DNA of 13,788 nt, taken from contig CAIYOB010001293.1 of the NCBI GenBank assembly GCA_903927685.1, positions 1 to 13,788 on the forward strand, in the 5' to 3' direction. Of this stretch, positions 7,501-13,788 are shown one piece after another (positions within the stretch are counted from its first letter, which is position 1; each line of letters begins with the position of its first letter). Position numbers and translations under genes: made by a program. The notes beneath the pieces were generated by a model, which did not search any database, was not told the DNA's origin, and was given only the letters and a program-made list of their open reading frames with translations. Source of the stretch: an uncultured Planctomycetaceae bacterium. Its GTDB lineage: Bacteria; Planctomycetota; Planctomycetia; Pirellulales; Pirellulaceae.

Positions 7501-7854
7501 ATGGAGAACGTCGTTGTGTCGTTGACTATCACCCTGAACGATGATCTTGCCCAGCGGCTGGAGTCTCAGGCGGAATCCCAGCGCCTGCCGGTTGATAGGT
7601 GGGCACTGATGATTCTGGCTCAGGCGGCCGCGCGCCCCCAGGAGTTCGAAGCCTGGGGAAGGGTCAATCGGCGGCGATATGACCTGATCGAAAAACAGTA
7701 CACGTCGGGGCTTGATGAGATCGAGGAGGTTGAACTCGAACGGCTTCAGAACGCGGTGGACGTGTTGTTGGAACCGTGGGACCGGCAGATGCTCGACCAA
7801 CTCAAGCCGTTCGAGGCCTTGATGGAGCGTCTCTCACGGCACGCACATGACTGA
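7501..7854 (+). CDS. Small acidic protein, possible RHH-like partner of the HNH protein
   Basis: A 117-residue protein (112 if GTG 7516 is used). The start is a short strand, SLTITLNDD, followed by the helix DLAQRLESQAESQ and a second helix RWALMILAQAA. This strand-helix-helix order resembles ribbon-helix-helix antitoxin-type DNA-binding proteins. The rest is acidic and helical (YDLIEKQYTSGLDEIEEVELERL, then EPWDRQML). I do not recognise a named family. ATG 7501 has no ribosome site, whereas GTG 7516 has GGAG at 7503-7506 with 9-nt spacing and places the protein start right at the strand, so GTG 7516 may be the true start. It overlaps the HNH gene by 8 nt, so the two are very likely co-expressed. 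An antitoxin or regulator role for the endonuclease is inference from size, fold guess and order. Confidence 0.7.
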   Translation: MENVVVSLTITLNDDLAQRLESQAESQRLPVDRWALMILAQAAARPQEFEAWGRVNRRRYDLIEKQYTSGLDEIEEVELERLQNAVDVLLEPWDRQMLDQLKPFEALMERLSRHAHD

Positions 7855-8488
7855 ACTACCGCCCGCGGCAGAACACGTATTGTCCTACCCCCAGTCGGTT
7901 GCGCCACGCCGGCACGGACCACAAGGATATGTCGATTACGGGTCGTACAAGCCGTGGCTGCGCGATGAGTTCTCGTTCCGCTGCGTCTACTGCCTCTCCC
8001 GCGAGGCATGGAAGCCCGATGGTCACGAGGGGTTCAGCGTCGATCATATCGCCCCGCAGGCGACGCACCCCGAACTGTCGAATGAGTACGACAATCTCCT
8101 GTATGCCTGCATCGCGTGCAACGCGCGACGCCAGGGTGTCCCCCTGCCCATCGACCCAAGCCGCAAACCGCTCGGAGGCCATCTGCAGGTCAATCGCGAC
8201 GGCACCGCTCAAGCGTTGACTCAAGACGGCCAGCGCGTGATTGATCTTTGCCGATTGAATCGAGTCAGTCTGCGGCGTTTTCGTTTGCGGCTTCTCCGAC
8301 TAGTGACTTTCCTTTCGACGTCCGAGCACCCCGCGGCGCAGGAGGCGCTCACTCAGCTTTTGTCGCTCCCCGACGACCTGCCGGACCTCGGCTCGCTTCG
8401 TCCCCCGGGCGGGAACACCCGTGTTGCGGGCATCGCAGCTAGTTACTACGAGCGCCAACGCCCTGGCGATCTGCAGAGTACCTACTGA
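7847..8488 (+). CDS. HNH endonuclease family protein
   Basis: A 213-residue protein. The nuclease core is seen at about 40-95: CVYC (Cys46, Cys49), SVDHIAP (Asp66, His67), EYDNLLYAC with Asn83, and CIAC (Cys88, Cys91) followed by NARR. This is a zinc-stabilised beta-beta-alpha HNH fold with His67 as the expected general base and the Cys pairs as structural ligands. HNH proteins cut DNA in restriction, homing, toxin and phage systems. The C-terminal half (about 110-213) is basic and helical (VSLRRFRLRLLRL) and not recognised. ATG 7847 lies inside the upstream gene. The gene stands convergent to the rhaT-like gene with only 47 nt between stops and no clear terminator. The nuclease fold is secure; target and role are not. 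Confidence 0.85.
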   Translation: MTELPPAAEHVLSYPQSVAPRRHGPQGYVDYGSYKPWLRDEFSFRCVYCLSREAWKPDGHEGFSVDHIAPQATHPELSNEYDNLLYACIACNARRQGVPLPIDPSRKPLGGHLQVNRDGTAQALTQDGQRVIDLCRLNRVSLRRFRLRLLRLVTFLSTSEHPAAQEALTQLLSLPDDLPDLGSLRPPGGNTRVAGIAASYYERQRPGDLQSTY

Positions 8489-8535
8489 CCCGACTCGCTC
8501 GGGGCGACGGCCGACTTCGAAATTGTGTGGGGGGT

Positions 8536-9606
8536 CTAACCTTGCGCCGCAACATCGCCGATGAAATTGCCGTACGTCAGCAGCAGTACGGCGCCGATCA
8601 GCACCGCCAATGCGATCCCGATGGTGGCTCGCGTCCGCGGCCGGCACGGCAGCCATTCCCGCAACAGGATGCCGACCAGGTTGCTGATCAAAACCAGCAT
8701 GATCATGTGGATGGCCCAACTGGTGAACTTGTAGTGGCCCATCCGCACGTGTCCCAGGTTATAGAAGAAGAACTGGCCGTACCAGAACAATCCGGTGACC
8801 AACGCCATCGCCCAATTGACCGGCAGCGACGCCTCCGGCGGACCGGCCGGCAGCTCGACCAACTCGCCCAGCGTCTTATGGCGGGCATGCAGGAACAGGC
8901 AGTAGATCGACGTGGTCAGGAAGGCGCCGGTGTTCGAGAAGATATAAACCACATTGCCCCGCCAGACGCCGGCGCCATGGGCGCTGGCCACGTCCGCGAT
9001 CGGCTCGCCGGCTTCCAAGGCGAAGCCGTACACAGCCGACAACACACCGGCCAGCAGTGACAGCAACAGACCTTTCAGCAGCGAGAATTGACCGCTGATC
9101 TGCTGGGCACTGAGATCCCGTTCCTTGAGCCGGCCGGCCCAGCCGGCCGCGGCGATGCCGAGCGAGCCGACGACGATGCCGGCAATGATCCAAGCCGCAC
9201 CGGGCTTGCTCAGGGTGGACACCAGCGTGCCTTTGACCAGCGGCGGGATCAGTGTGCCCAGGACGCTGGACAGCCCGACCGCGATGGCGTAGGTCAGCGA
9301 GAAGCCGATATAGCGGATCGAGATCCCGAACGCCGTGCCGCCGATCCCGTAGGCGGCGCCGAGCGCAAACGACAGGCACATCGCGTCCCGGGGCGCCTCG
9401 CGCAACACGGCGGCCAGATGCGGGATCGTCGCCATCGCGCCCAGGATCGGCAGCAGGAACCAGCAGAACGCGGCCTGGGTGATCCAGTAGGTCTGCCAGG
9501 ACCAGCCTTTGACACGCTTTTCGGGCGTATAGCAGGTGGCGGCAAAGGTGGCCCCGATGGCGTGCATCGCGACGCCCAGCAGCGGGTTGGAGGTGATCGG
9601 ATCCAT
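8536..9606 (-). CDS. rhaT: RhaT-type L-rhamnose/proton symporter
   Basis: A 356-residue integral inner-membrane protein with about ten hydrophobic segments, close in length to E. coli RhaT (344). Shared blocks include VKGWSWQTYW (33-41; E. coli VKKWSWETMW), YGIGGTAFGISIRYIG, LIPPLVKG, AGRLKERD, LLKGLLLSLLAGVLSA, and QFFFYNLGH (278-286; E. coli QFFFYAWGH). RhaT imports L-rhamnose with H+. Substrate in this organism is inferred, since divergent RhaT homologues may carry other deoxy sugars. ATG 9606 was chosen because the homology begins there; a GTG at 9651 would add 15 residues and overlap the upstream stop as GTGA. The gene follows the UroD-like gene by 41 nt and is probably transcribed with it. 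No rhamnose isomerase, kinase or aldolase is in the window. Confidence 0.88.
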   Translation of the reverse strand: MDPITSNPLLGVAMHAIGATFAATCYTPEKRVKGWSWQTYWITQAAFCWFLLPILGAMATIPHLAAVLREAPRDAMCLSFALGAAYGIGGTAFGISIRYIGFSLTYAIAVGLSSVLGTLIPPLVKGTLVSTLSKPGAAWIIAGIVVGSLGIAAAGWAGRLKERDLSAQQISGQFSLLKGLLLSLLAGVLSAVYGFALEAGEPIADVASAHGAGVWRGNVVYIFSNTGAFLTTSIYCLFLHARHKTLGELVELPAGPPEASLPVNWAMALVTGLFWYGQFFFYNLGHVRMGHYKFTSWAIHMIMLVLISNLVGILLREWLPCRPRTRATIGIALAVLIGAVLLLTYGNFIGDVAAQG

Positions 9607-9647
9607 GACGGTGGTGTTCCTGGTGGGATGGTGGGTGGCTCCGGGGG

Positions 9648-10847
9648 TCACGCCTCCTCGAACTCGCCCAGTTTCAGCGGATAGCGGCCATACTCGCGGA
9701 CCAGCTTGACAACGTAGTCGTAAGTCTGCCCCGACACGGCACTGGAGACGGAGTGGTCGGACTGGAAGATGAATCCGCCGCCGCGGGCCGCGTTCAGCTT
9801 GCGCAACACCTCGCGGCGGATCTGTTCGCGATCGCCCTGCTCCCAGATCTGGATGTCGCTGTTGCCGCAGAAGCCGATGCGATGGCCAAAACGGCGGCGC
9901 AGGTCCACCGCGTCCATGCCGGCTTTGACTTCCAGGGGATTGAAGGAATCGATGCCCACGTCAATATAGTCCTCGAAAATCGCCTGGACGTTGCCGCAGC
10001 CGTGGTAGATGACCGGCAGGCCCTTGGCGTGCGCGTGCTCGACGATGGCCCGCACCCAGGGCTTGTAATACGTCCGCCAATAGTCGGGCCGCATGAACGT
10101 GCTCTTCTTGTAGGCCACGTCGCCCCAGATCACAAAGCCGTCCAGCCACGGTTCGGCCGCGGCGATCGCGGCTTTGGCACAGTCCAGGTAGAACTGCCCC
10201 ACGCGATTCACGAGCGTGCCGAAGCGTTCCGGTTCGAGGGCCATCCACAGCAGGTGGTTCTCCGGGCCGATCAACCGCGTCATGCACTCGGCGCACTCGA
10301 TCATGCTGCCGTAGACCGGAAAGTCCGGCCACAGCGACTTGACCGTGTCCACCCAAGGCGGCGAGTTGCGCTCGAAGCCGTCCCCCACGCCGGCGATCTG
10401 GTTGTCGCCGGCGGCGAAGAACCGGCGGGGATCGTCGGGCGGATCGAACTCGGCCGCCTCCAACTTCTCCAGCGTATCCGTATCCCAGCCGATAAACTCG
10501 GGCATCGGGCACTGGAAGACTTTGCGCATCACCGCCCCGAACCCGGTCCTCACGACGACCTCGTCCGCGGTCTCGCTCAAGGTCTCAAAGGGCCGGATCC
10601 ACGGGTCCATGTTGGGCACGGTGACGATCCAATCCAGGTCGTAGTAGTAGTAAGGATTGGCATCGTCCGGCAGGCTCAGTTCCTGGCGCCAGCGGCGGGT
10701 GAAACTGCCCCAGAAAAAATCGCCGATCGGCACGCGGTCGGGTTCCTGATGCCGCATCGCCAGATTCATCCGTTGCAGTTTGAGCAGCGTGTTCTCCTTG
10801 CGCTGCTGCGGGGACACCGCCGAGCCGACCGTGTCGAACATACCCAT
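9648..10847 (-). CDS. Uroporphyrinogen decarboxylase (URO-D) superfamily protein, probably not HemE
   Basis: A 399-residue soluble protein. RMNLAMRHQEPDRVPIGDF (26-44) is the N-terminal mark of the URO-D/MtaA/CmuA superfamily. The C-terminal half carries VIYHGCGNV (His282, Cys284), SFNPLEVKAGMD, IGFCGNSDI (Cys327) and GFIFQSDHSV (Asp364, His365), matching the sheet ends of the TIM barrel. HemE's RQAGR motif is absent, so haem synthesis is unlikely. Relatives MtaA and CmuA move methyl groups between corrinoid proteins and thiols using a zinc site of His/Cys ligands; His282 and Cys284 fit part of such a site, while the usual last Cys is replaced here by the SDH segment. The start ATG 10847 has AAAGGAG with good spacing. 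Being followed by rhaT suggests a role in deoxy-sugar or methylated-sugar use; this is inference. Confidence 0.85.
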   Translation of the reverse strand: MGMFDTVGSAVSPQQRKENTLLKLQRMNLAMRHQEPDRVPIGDFFWGSFTRRWRQELSLPDDANPYYYYDLDWIVTVPNMDPWIRPFETLSETADEVVVRTGFGAVMRKVFQCPMPEFIGWDTDTLEKLEAAEFDPPDDPRRFFAAGDNQIAGVGDGFERNSPPWVDTVKSLWPDFPVYGSMIECAECMTRLIGPENHLLWMALEPERFGTLVNRVGQFYLDCAKAAIAAAEPWLDGFVIWGDVAYKKSTFMRPDYWRTYYKPWVRAIVEHAHAKGLPVIYHGCGNVQAIFEDYIDVGIDSFNPLEVKAGMDAVDLRRRFGHRIGFCGNSDIQIWEQGDREQIRREVLRKLNAARGGGFIFQSDHSVSSAVSGQTYDYVVKLVREYGRYPLKLGEFEEA

Positions 10848-11075
10848 CGGATGCTCCTTTCTGTGGCCGCTGGCCGCCGGACCATTTGTCTGAAGGCCAA
10901 CGGTGCTTGCTTGGGGGCCCCGGGTGGCGCTGCGCCCGCCGAACCTCCGGATGCCAGTCTACAATGAGGCAGTGTCGCGGAGCAACTCCTCGCCCCTGCC
11001 GCTTCGCCGCGTTACAAAATATAACCCAGAGCTAGAGCCGTTGGATACCCAATCCCTGTACCAGGAGTCCGATTT
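10848..11075. promoter_or_regulatory. Divergent promoter region between the UroD-like/rhaT unit and the secreted-protein gene
   Basis: These 228 bp must hold promoters for both directions. For the plus strand, TATAAC at 11020-11025 is a good -10 element (five of six), about 50 nt before the start; the matching -35 (near 10997-11002) is poor. For the minus strand, TTGCTC and TAGACT, 18 nt apart, form a weak candidate near 10960-10990. A perfect GGCGC-T-GCGCC inverted repeat near 10925-10935 lies between the minus start and that candidate, and could be an operator or only a GC-rich hairpin. Confidence 0.35.
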
Positions 11076-12326
11076 ATGACGCATCCTAGTTTACGGTTCG
11101 CCGGTTGCATGCTTGCCGTCGCGTTGTTCTTCCGGCCGATGTTGGCAGCCGACCCGCCGGGCGGCACTCCGCCGGCGGCCGACAGTTCGGCCAGCCTCAA
11201 CGCGGCGCTGATCTACTGGCAGGCGTTCGCCGCCATGCCGACGCTGCCTGACGAACACCAGCAGAAATTTGACGCGGCGATCAAGACGGTGGACACGCCC
11301 GTGACGGAGGAGCTGCGGCCGACCATGGCCCTGTTCGGGTTGTCGCTGGGCGAGTTGCAGCGGGCCCGCACGGTCCCCGTTTGCGACTGGCAACTCAATT
11401 ACGAGGCGGGACCGCAGCTGTTGCTGCCGCACTTGCAGAAAGCGCGCGAACTGAGTCGCGCGGCGCTCCTGCGGGCCCGCTTGCGATTTGCCGCCGGCGA
11501 GGCCGACGCCGCCGTCGAGGACGTCGTGGCCGTGCTGAAAATGGCTCGCGACAGCGGCCGCAGCCCCCTGCTCATTTCGCTGCTGGTCGACATCGCGATT
11601 GAGAAGATGGCTGGCGAAGTCCTGGCGGCCAACCTGCCGCGGCTGCAGGCCGGACAACTGGACCAACTGGCCGTCGCCCTGAACCAGCTTCCGCCGACGG
11701 CCACCTTTGCCGACTGTGTCCGCTGCGAAGGCCGCATCTTTGGCGGCTGGCTCGAGCGCCGCGTGGAAGCCGAAGCGGCCAAGCTCGCTGACCCGCAGGC
11801 CGGCGGTCAAGTGATCACCGCGATTCAGCGCGAGGGGATCTTGAGTGGCGATGGCGAACCGGACGCTGCCACTCCCGAAGGCCAACGCCAGCGCGACCTG
11901 CTCCAATCGCTGACCCTGGCCGAAGTCCGGGAATCGCTCCGCCGGTTGCGGGTCGATTACGAGGACATGGCGAAGATCACGTCGCTCAACCACGCCGACC
12001 AGGCGACGCGGTGGACCGAGTTCGAAGCCGGACTCGCCGCAGCACGAAAGCTCGGGAACCGCGAGGATCTGTTGCGTATTTTTTCCGTCGCCCTGCTGCC
12101 GGCCGTCTCGAAGGTGTACCAGCGCGAAGAACAGCTCCACGTGCGGCGCAACCTGTTGGACCTCGCGGTGCAAGTCCAACGCCACGGTCCCGAGGCGCTC
12201 CAGGCCGCTCGGACCTATGGCAACTTCAAAGTCGAGTATCGCCGGACGGCCGCCGGCTTCGAACTGCAGTGTCAGCCCGCCTCGTCCGACAAGCCGGAAA
12301 TCATGGCCGTAGGAGCGCCGAAGTAG
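11076..12326 (+). CDS. Secreted helical protein of unknown function
   Basis: A 416-residue protein. It has a signal peptide (hydrophobic CMLAVALFF, likely cut near MLAA/DPP) and then a proline-rich linker. The mature part is mainly alpha-helical: LNAALIYWQAFAAMP at about 40, then repeated amphipathic helices such as LLLPHLQKARELSRAALLRARLRFAAGEADAAVEDVVAVLKMA, which have a TPR-like feel, and LARLLAL-type leucine patterns to the end. Proteins opening with NAA-hydrophobic-YWQAFA are common in planctomycete exported proteins, but I know of no assigned function. No catalytic motif or membrane anchor was found after the signal. ATG 11076 has AGGAG at 11063-11067 with 8-nt spacing. It stands alone, divergent from the UroD-like gene, and its stop is directly followed by transposase debris in the same frame. 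Confidence 0.82.
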   Translation: MTHPSLRFAGCMLAVALFFRPMLAADPPGGTPPAADSSASLNAALIYWQAFAAMPTLPDEHQQKFDAAIKTVDTPVTEELRPTMALFGLSLGELQRARTVPVCDWQLNYEAGPQLLLPHLQKARELSRAALLRARLRFAAGEADAAVEDVVAVLKMARDSGRSPLLISLLVDIAIEKMAGEVLAANLPRLQAGQLDQLAVALNQLPPTATFADCVRCEGRIFGGWLERRVEAEAAKLADPQAGGQVITAIQREGILSGDGEPDAATPEGQRQRDLLQSLTLAEVRESLRRLRVDYEDMAKITSLNHADQATRWTEFEAGLAAARKLGNREDLLRIFSVALLPAVSKVYQREEQLHVRRNLLDLAVQVQRHGPEALQAARTYGNFKVEYRRTAAGFELQCQPASSDKPEIMAVGAPK

Positions 12327-12470
12327 TGGCGACATTTCGAGACCTTCCAGCAGGTCTACGACGAGCGACTCGGGGACCGTTCCGCGGGCCGTGGACTCGG
12401 AAACGCACAACCGCTCGGGGCCGCGGGCTTCGCGAGCGGAATCGCGTCGCGGTGCGAGGCGGCCACGTGA
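12327..12470 (+). pseudogene. Possible IS91-family transposase N-terminal remnant
   Basis: In the frame directly after the stop of the secreted-protein gene, 47 codons read WRHFETFQQVYDERLGDR and end with AAGFASGIASRCEAAT. The first block resembles the start of IS91/IS801-type transposases (RHFxxFxxVYDERF), and the end loosely resembles their GFARVRC zinc-binding stretch. The middle that should join them is missing. There is no start codon. The assignment depends on short matches from memory and may be chance. Confidence 0.35.
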
Positions 12471-12543
12471 CAAGCCCCGCGATACGCCATAACTTCTGAC
12501 TCAAGCGTGAGGGCAATTCTATCGGAAGACCCAAGATGCTCAG

Positions 12544-12583
12544 TGGCATGCCAGGCTGTCTGGCCTCCCTCTTCGGCGGCCAG
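12544..12583. repeat. REP-like palindrome cluster
   Basis: Three overlapping pairings sit in 40 bp: a perfect palindrome TGGCATGCCA (12544-12553), GCCAG with CTGGC across 5 nt (12550-12564), and CTGGCC with GGCCAG across 12 nt (12560-12565 and 12578-12583). It lies just beyond the internal end of the RAYT remnant. REP hairpins are the substrates of RAYT transposases, so the position fits. No second copy exists in this window, so the repetitive nature is untested. Confidence 0.45.
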
Positions 12584-12599
12584 GGAAAGAACGGACGAG

Positions 12600-12714
12600 T
12601 GCGGCGGACGTGGGTGACCGGGGTGCCCATGGGCTCCAGCACGGCCCTGTCGACGCCGCGGTTGAGGACGTGGAAGACCATTCCGCCTGGAGCACCTCGG
12701 TTGGAGCGAGGCAC
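12600..12714 (-). pseudogene. RAYT transposase remnant, N-terminus joined to a central fragment
   Basis: Read leftward from GTG 12714, the frame gives PRSNRGAPGGMVFHVLNRGVDR, the RAYT N-terminal signature, then AVLEPMGTP, then VTHVRR (12618-12601), which matches the THVRNW segment of the copy at 41-572. After that the similarity ends and the REP-like hairpins begin. The HUH-bearing middle and the whole C-terminal half with the tyrosine are missing. It differs in many bases from the left copy, so it belongs to a different subgroup and is not a recent duplicate. Confidence 0.7.
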
Positions 12715-12987
12715 GGCCAGCACCTCACCCCGCCCCACCAATGATCTCAGCTTGGGTGGGTGTGACCTCTGACTTCCCACGAATCGCTAAAGAGCAGGTA
12801 TCACTCCAGGCAGAAAATGCGCAAAATGCACTGGTCTCGCCATGTGGGAGGCGGGATACAACGGGCACTGCGGGAGCATCCTCACCCCAGTTGAGGCGAT
12901 GGCAGTGGTGGTTGCATCGCGGCTTGACGTTCGGTCGTGCGGATATCGGCTGAGGCGGATGCTTGGATTGGGCCACGGGGGAACACT

Positions 12988-13788
12988 ATGTTGACATGCC
13001 TGAAGTGCAATCGACGGGTGGGGCCTGCCGATCGGATCTGCCCGACCTGTGGCGGCATCCTTGCGGACGTGCCGGCCGGCCGATCTCCTGATGAATCCAG
13101 GCCCGTCGTGGTTTCGTCGGTGCCTGCACCATCGGGGGCCAACTCAACGGCACCGGCCCGATTGCTGGAGGAAGAGGGACGTTCCAAACAGGCATCGGCT
13201 CGGCCAGATTGGAAGTGTCCGGCTTGCGGCGAAACGGTGCCCGGCAACTTCGATCGGTGCTGGCAATGTCTCTCCACCGAGGCCAGCGAACCGAAACCGA
13301 ATGCCGCACAACTGCTGTCCGAGGTTGAACCGATCGAGGATGCGGGAACGTCTTCGCCTCGGTCCCGGTGGATCCTGACACGTCTCCCACGCAGGATTCT
13401 CTGGCTGACAGTGGCGCATGTCGTGGCCGGACTGATCGGGTCGCTCGCGGAGAATCTCGCGAGGCATTCGCCGCTGGTCGGGGGACTGTTCTGGGGCCTT
13501 TTTTTCGGCCAAATCAGCCTGCTGGCAATCTGGGGCGCGTTGGGCGCAAATCCGTGGTCGGAGAGGCGGAACGGTTTGATCATCGGTTTCGCCTACCACG
13601 TCGCCTTGTGGAGCCAGGGGTCCGATCTTATTGTCAGCGTCGCAGTTGTGGCCATCGCGTTGGTTACGATGTCGCTGCCGCTGCTGATTGTCCGTCGCTT
13701 TCGGGTTTCCATTCATCGGGATCCTTTCCCGAACGCCCTGGTCAGTCTCAGTCAGTTCTCCATCCGTGACTTGCTGATCCTAACCTTC
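12988..13788 (+). CDS. Double zinc-ribbon multi-pass membrane protein (3' end outside the window)
   Basis: An open frame of 267 codons from ATG 12988 runs off the right edge without a stop. The N-terminus is a CxxC pair set, CLKC (4-7) and CPTC (18-21). A second ribbon is KCPACG (Cys77, Cys80) and CWQC (Cys91, Cys94), after a low-complexity Pro/Ser linker. From about residue 135 several hydrophobic segments follow (WLTVAHVVAGLIG, GGLFWGLFFGQISLLAIWG, GLIIGFAYHVAL, SVAVVAIALVTMSLPLLIV). The last visible residues, FSIRDLLILTF, start another helix. This FSIRDLL...T motif opens a membrane region in many planctomycete proteins of unknown function. GGGGGAA at 12977-12983 serves as ribosome site. 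The ribbons would face the cytoplasm and might bind nucleic acid or protein. It is a genuine gene by composition and motif content; its role is unknown. Confidence 0.8.
   Translation, partial: MLTCLKCNRRVGPADRICPTCGGILADVPAGRSPDESRPVVVSSVPAPSGANSTAPARLLEEEGRSKQASARPDWKCPACGETVPGNFDRCWQCLSTEASEPKPNAAQLLSEVEPIEDAGTSSPRSRWILTRLPRRILWLTVAHVVAGLIGSLAENLARHSPLVGGLFWGLFFGQISLLAIWGALGANPWSERRNGLIIGFAYHVALWSQGSDLIVSVAVVAIALVTMSLPLLIVRRFRVSIHRDPFPNALVSLSQFSIRDLLILTF

Larger units (their letters stand above)
12471..12987. other. Gene-free stretch with mobile-element debris
   Basis: Together with the preceding remnant this makes 661 bp without an intact gene. It contains REP-like hairpins and a RAYT remnant, listed separately. 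Near 12880-12896 CCTCA pairs with TGAGG across 7 nt, without a T-run. The part from 12715 to 12987 shows no recognisable gene, RNA or repeat beyond a short AAAATGC doublet. Confidence 0.6.

Noticed and set aside
9648..10847. True HemE uroporphyrinogen decarboxylase
   Set aside because: The RQAGR motif of HemE is missing, and the HGCGN and SDH segments point to the methyltransferase-like side of the superfamily. The neighbour is a sugar transporter, not a haem gene.
12536..12772. 78-codon plus-strand frame
   Set aside because: It is the antisense of the RAYT remnant and of the REP-like palindromes.
12924..12952. TTGACG as a -35 element for the zinc-ribbon membrane gene
   Set aside because: No acceptable -10 element is found at 16-18 nt. 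The nearest TATCGG lies only 14 nt away.
1..13788. CRISPR array, tRNA or rRNA genes
   Set aside because: No regularly spaced short repeats, no cloverleaf-like segments with CCA or T-loop signature, and no conserved rRNA stretches were found on reading.

Overview
The window looks like a piece of a high-GC planctomycete chromosome (Planctomycetota, possibly a Pirellulales-type lineage). This rests on protein style, not on a marker gene. The pointers are a secreted PQQ-repeat propeller opening with a WPRWRGP-like motif, a secreted helical protein of a kind common in that phylum, a zinc-ribbon membrane protein with an FSIRDLLILTF segment, REP-associated transposase (RAYT) remnants with the GGMVFHVLNRGV motif, and a uroporphyrinogen-decarboxylase-like protein paired with a sugar transporter. 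No rRNA, tRNA or CRISPR array was seen.

Layout on the plus strand, left part. Positions 41-572 hold a decayed RAYT gene that has lost its HUH-bearing core. Its stop codon overlaps the start of a secreted PQQ-like beta-propeller protein (569-1891). After a 224-bp gap comes a tight three-gene signalling cluster (2116-7138): a soluble PAS-PAS-PAS-GAF hybrid histidine kinase with a receiver, a receiver-kinase fusion that overlaps it by 4 nt, and a receiver joined to a short four-cysteine (CxxC...CxxC) domain. The receivers of the last two genes are near-duplicates (108 of 127 aligned residues identical by hand count). None of the three carries a recognisable DNA-binding, cyclic-di-GMP or other classic output domain, so the cluster reads as a phosphorelay whose end point is unknown. 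A 362-bp gap follows. It holds a possible promoter and a doubtful 41-codon membrane-peptide frame on the minus strand.

Middle part. 7501-8488 is a two-gene unit with an 8-nt overlap: a small RHH-like or coiled protein and an HNH endonuclease. Convergent to it, on the minus strand, is a second two-gene unit. It runs from a uroporphyrinogen-decarboxylase/cobalamin-methyltransferase-like protein (10847 to 9648) into a RhaT-type L-rhamnose/H+ symporter (9606 to 8536). No rhamnose catabolic enzyme is present in the window, so the substrate is inferred from family resemblance only.

Right part. A divergent intergenic region (10848-11075) leads to a secreted protein of unknown function (11076-12326). 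Then comes a 661-bp gene-poor stretch of mobile-element debris: a possible IS91-type transposase N-terminal remnant, REP-like hairpins, and a second RAYT remnant on the minus strand. Both RAYT remnants lack the central part of the gene between the same two motifs. The window ends inside a gene for a double zinc-ribbon multi-pass membrane protein (12988 to beyond 13788).

The strongest candidates for new biology are the three-gene relay ending in the uncharacterised Cys domain, and the UroD-like/RhaT pair. The small-protein/HNH pair is a weaker third.
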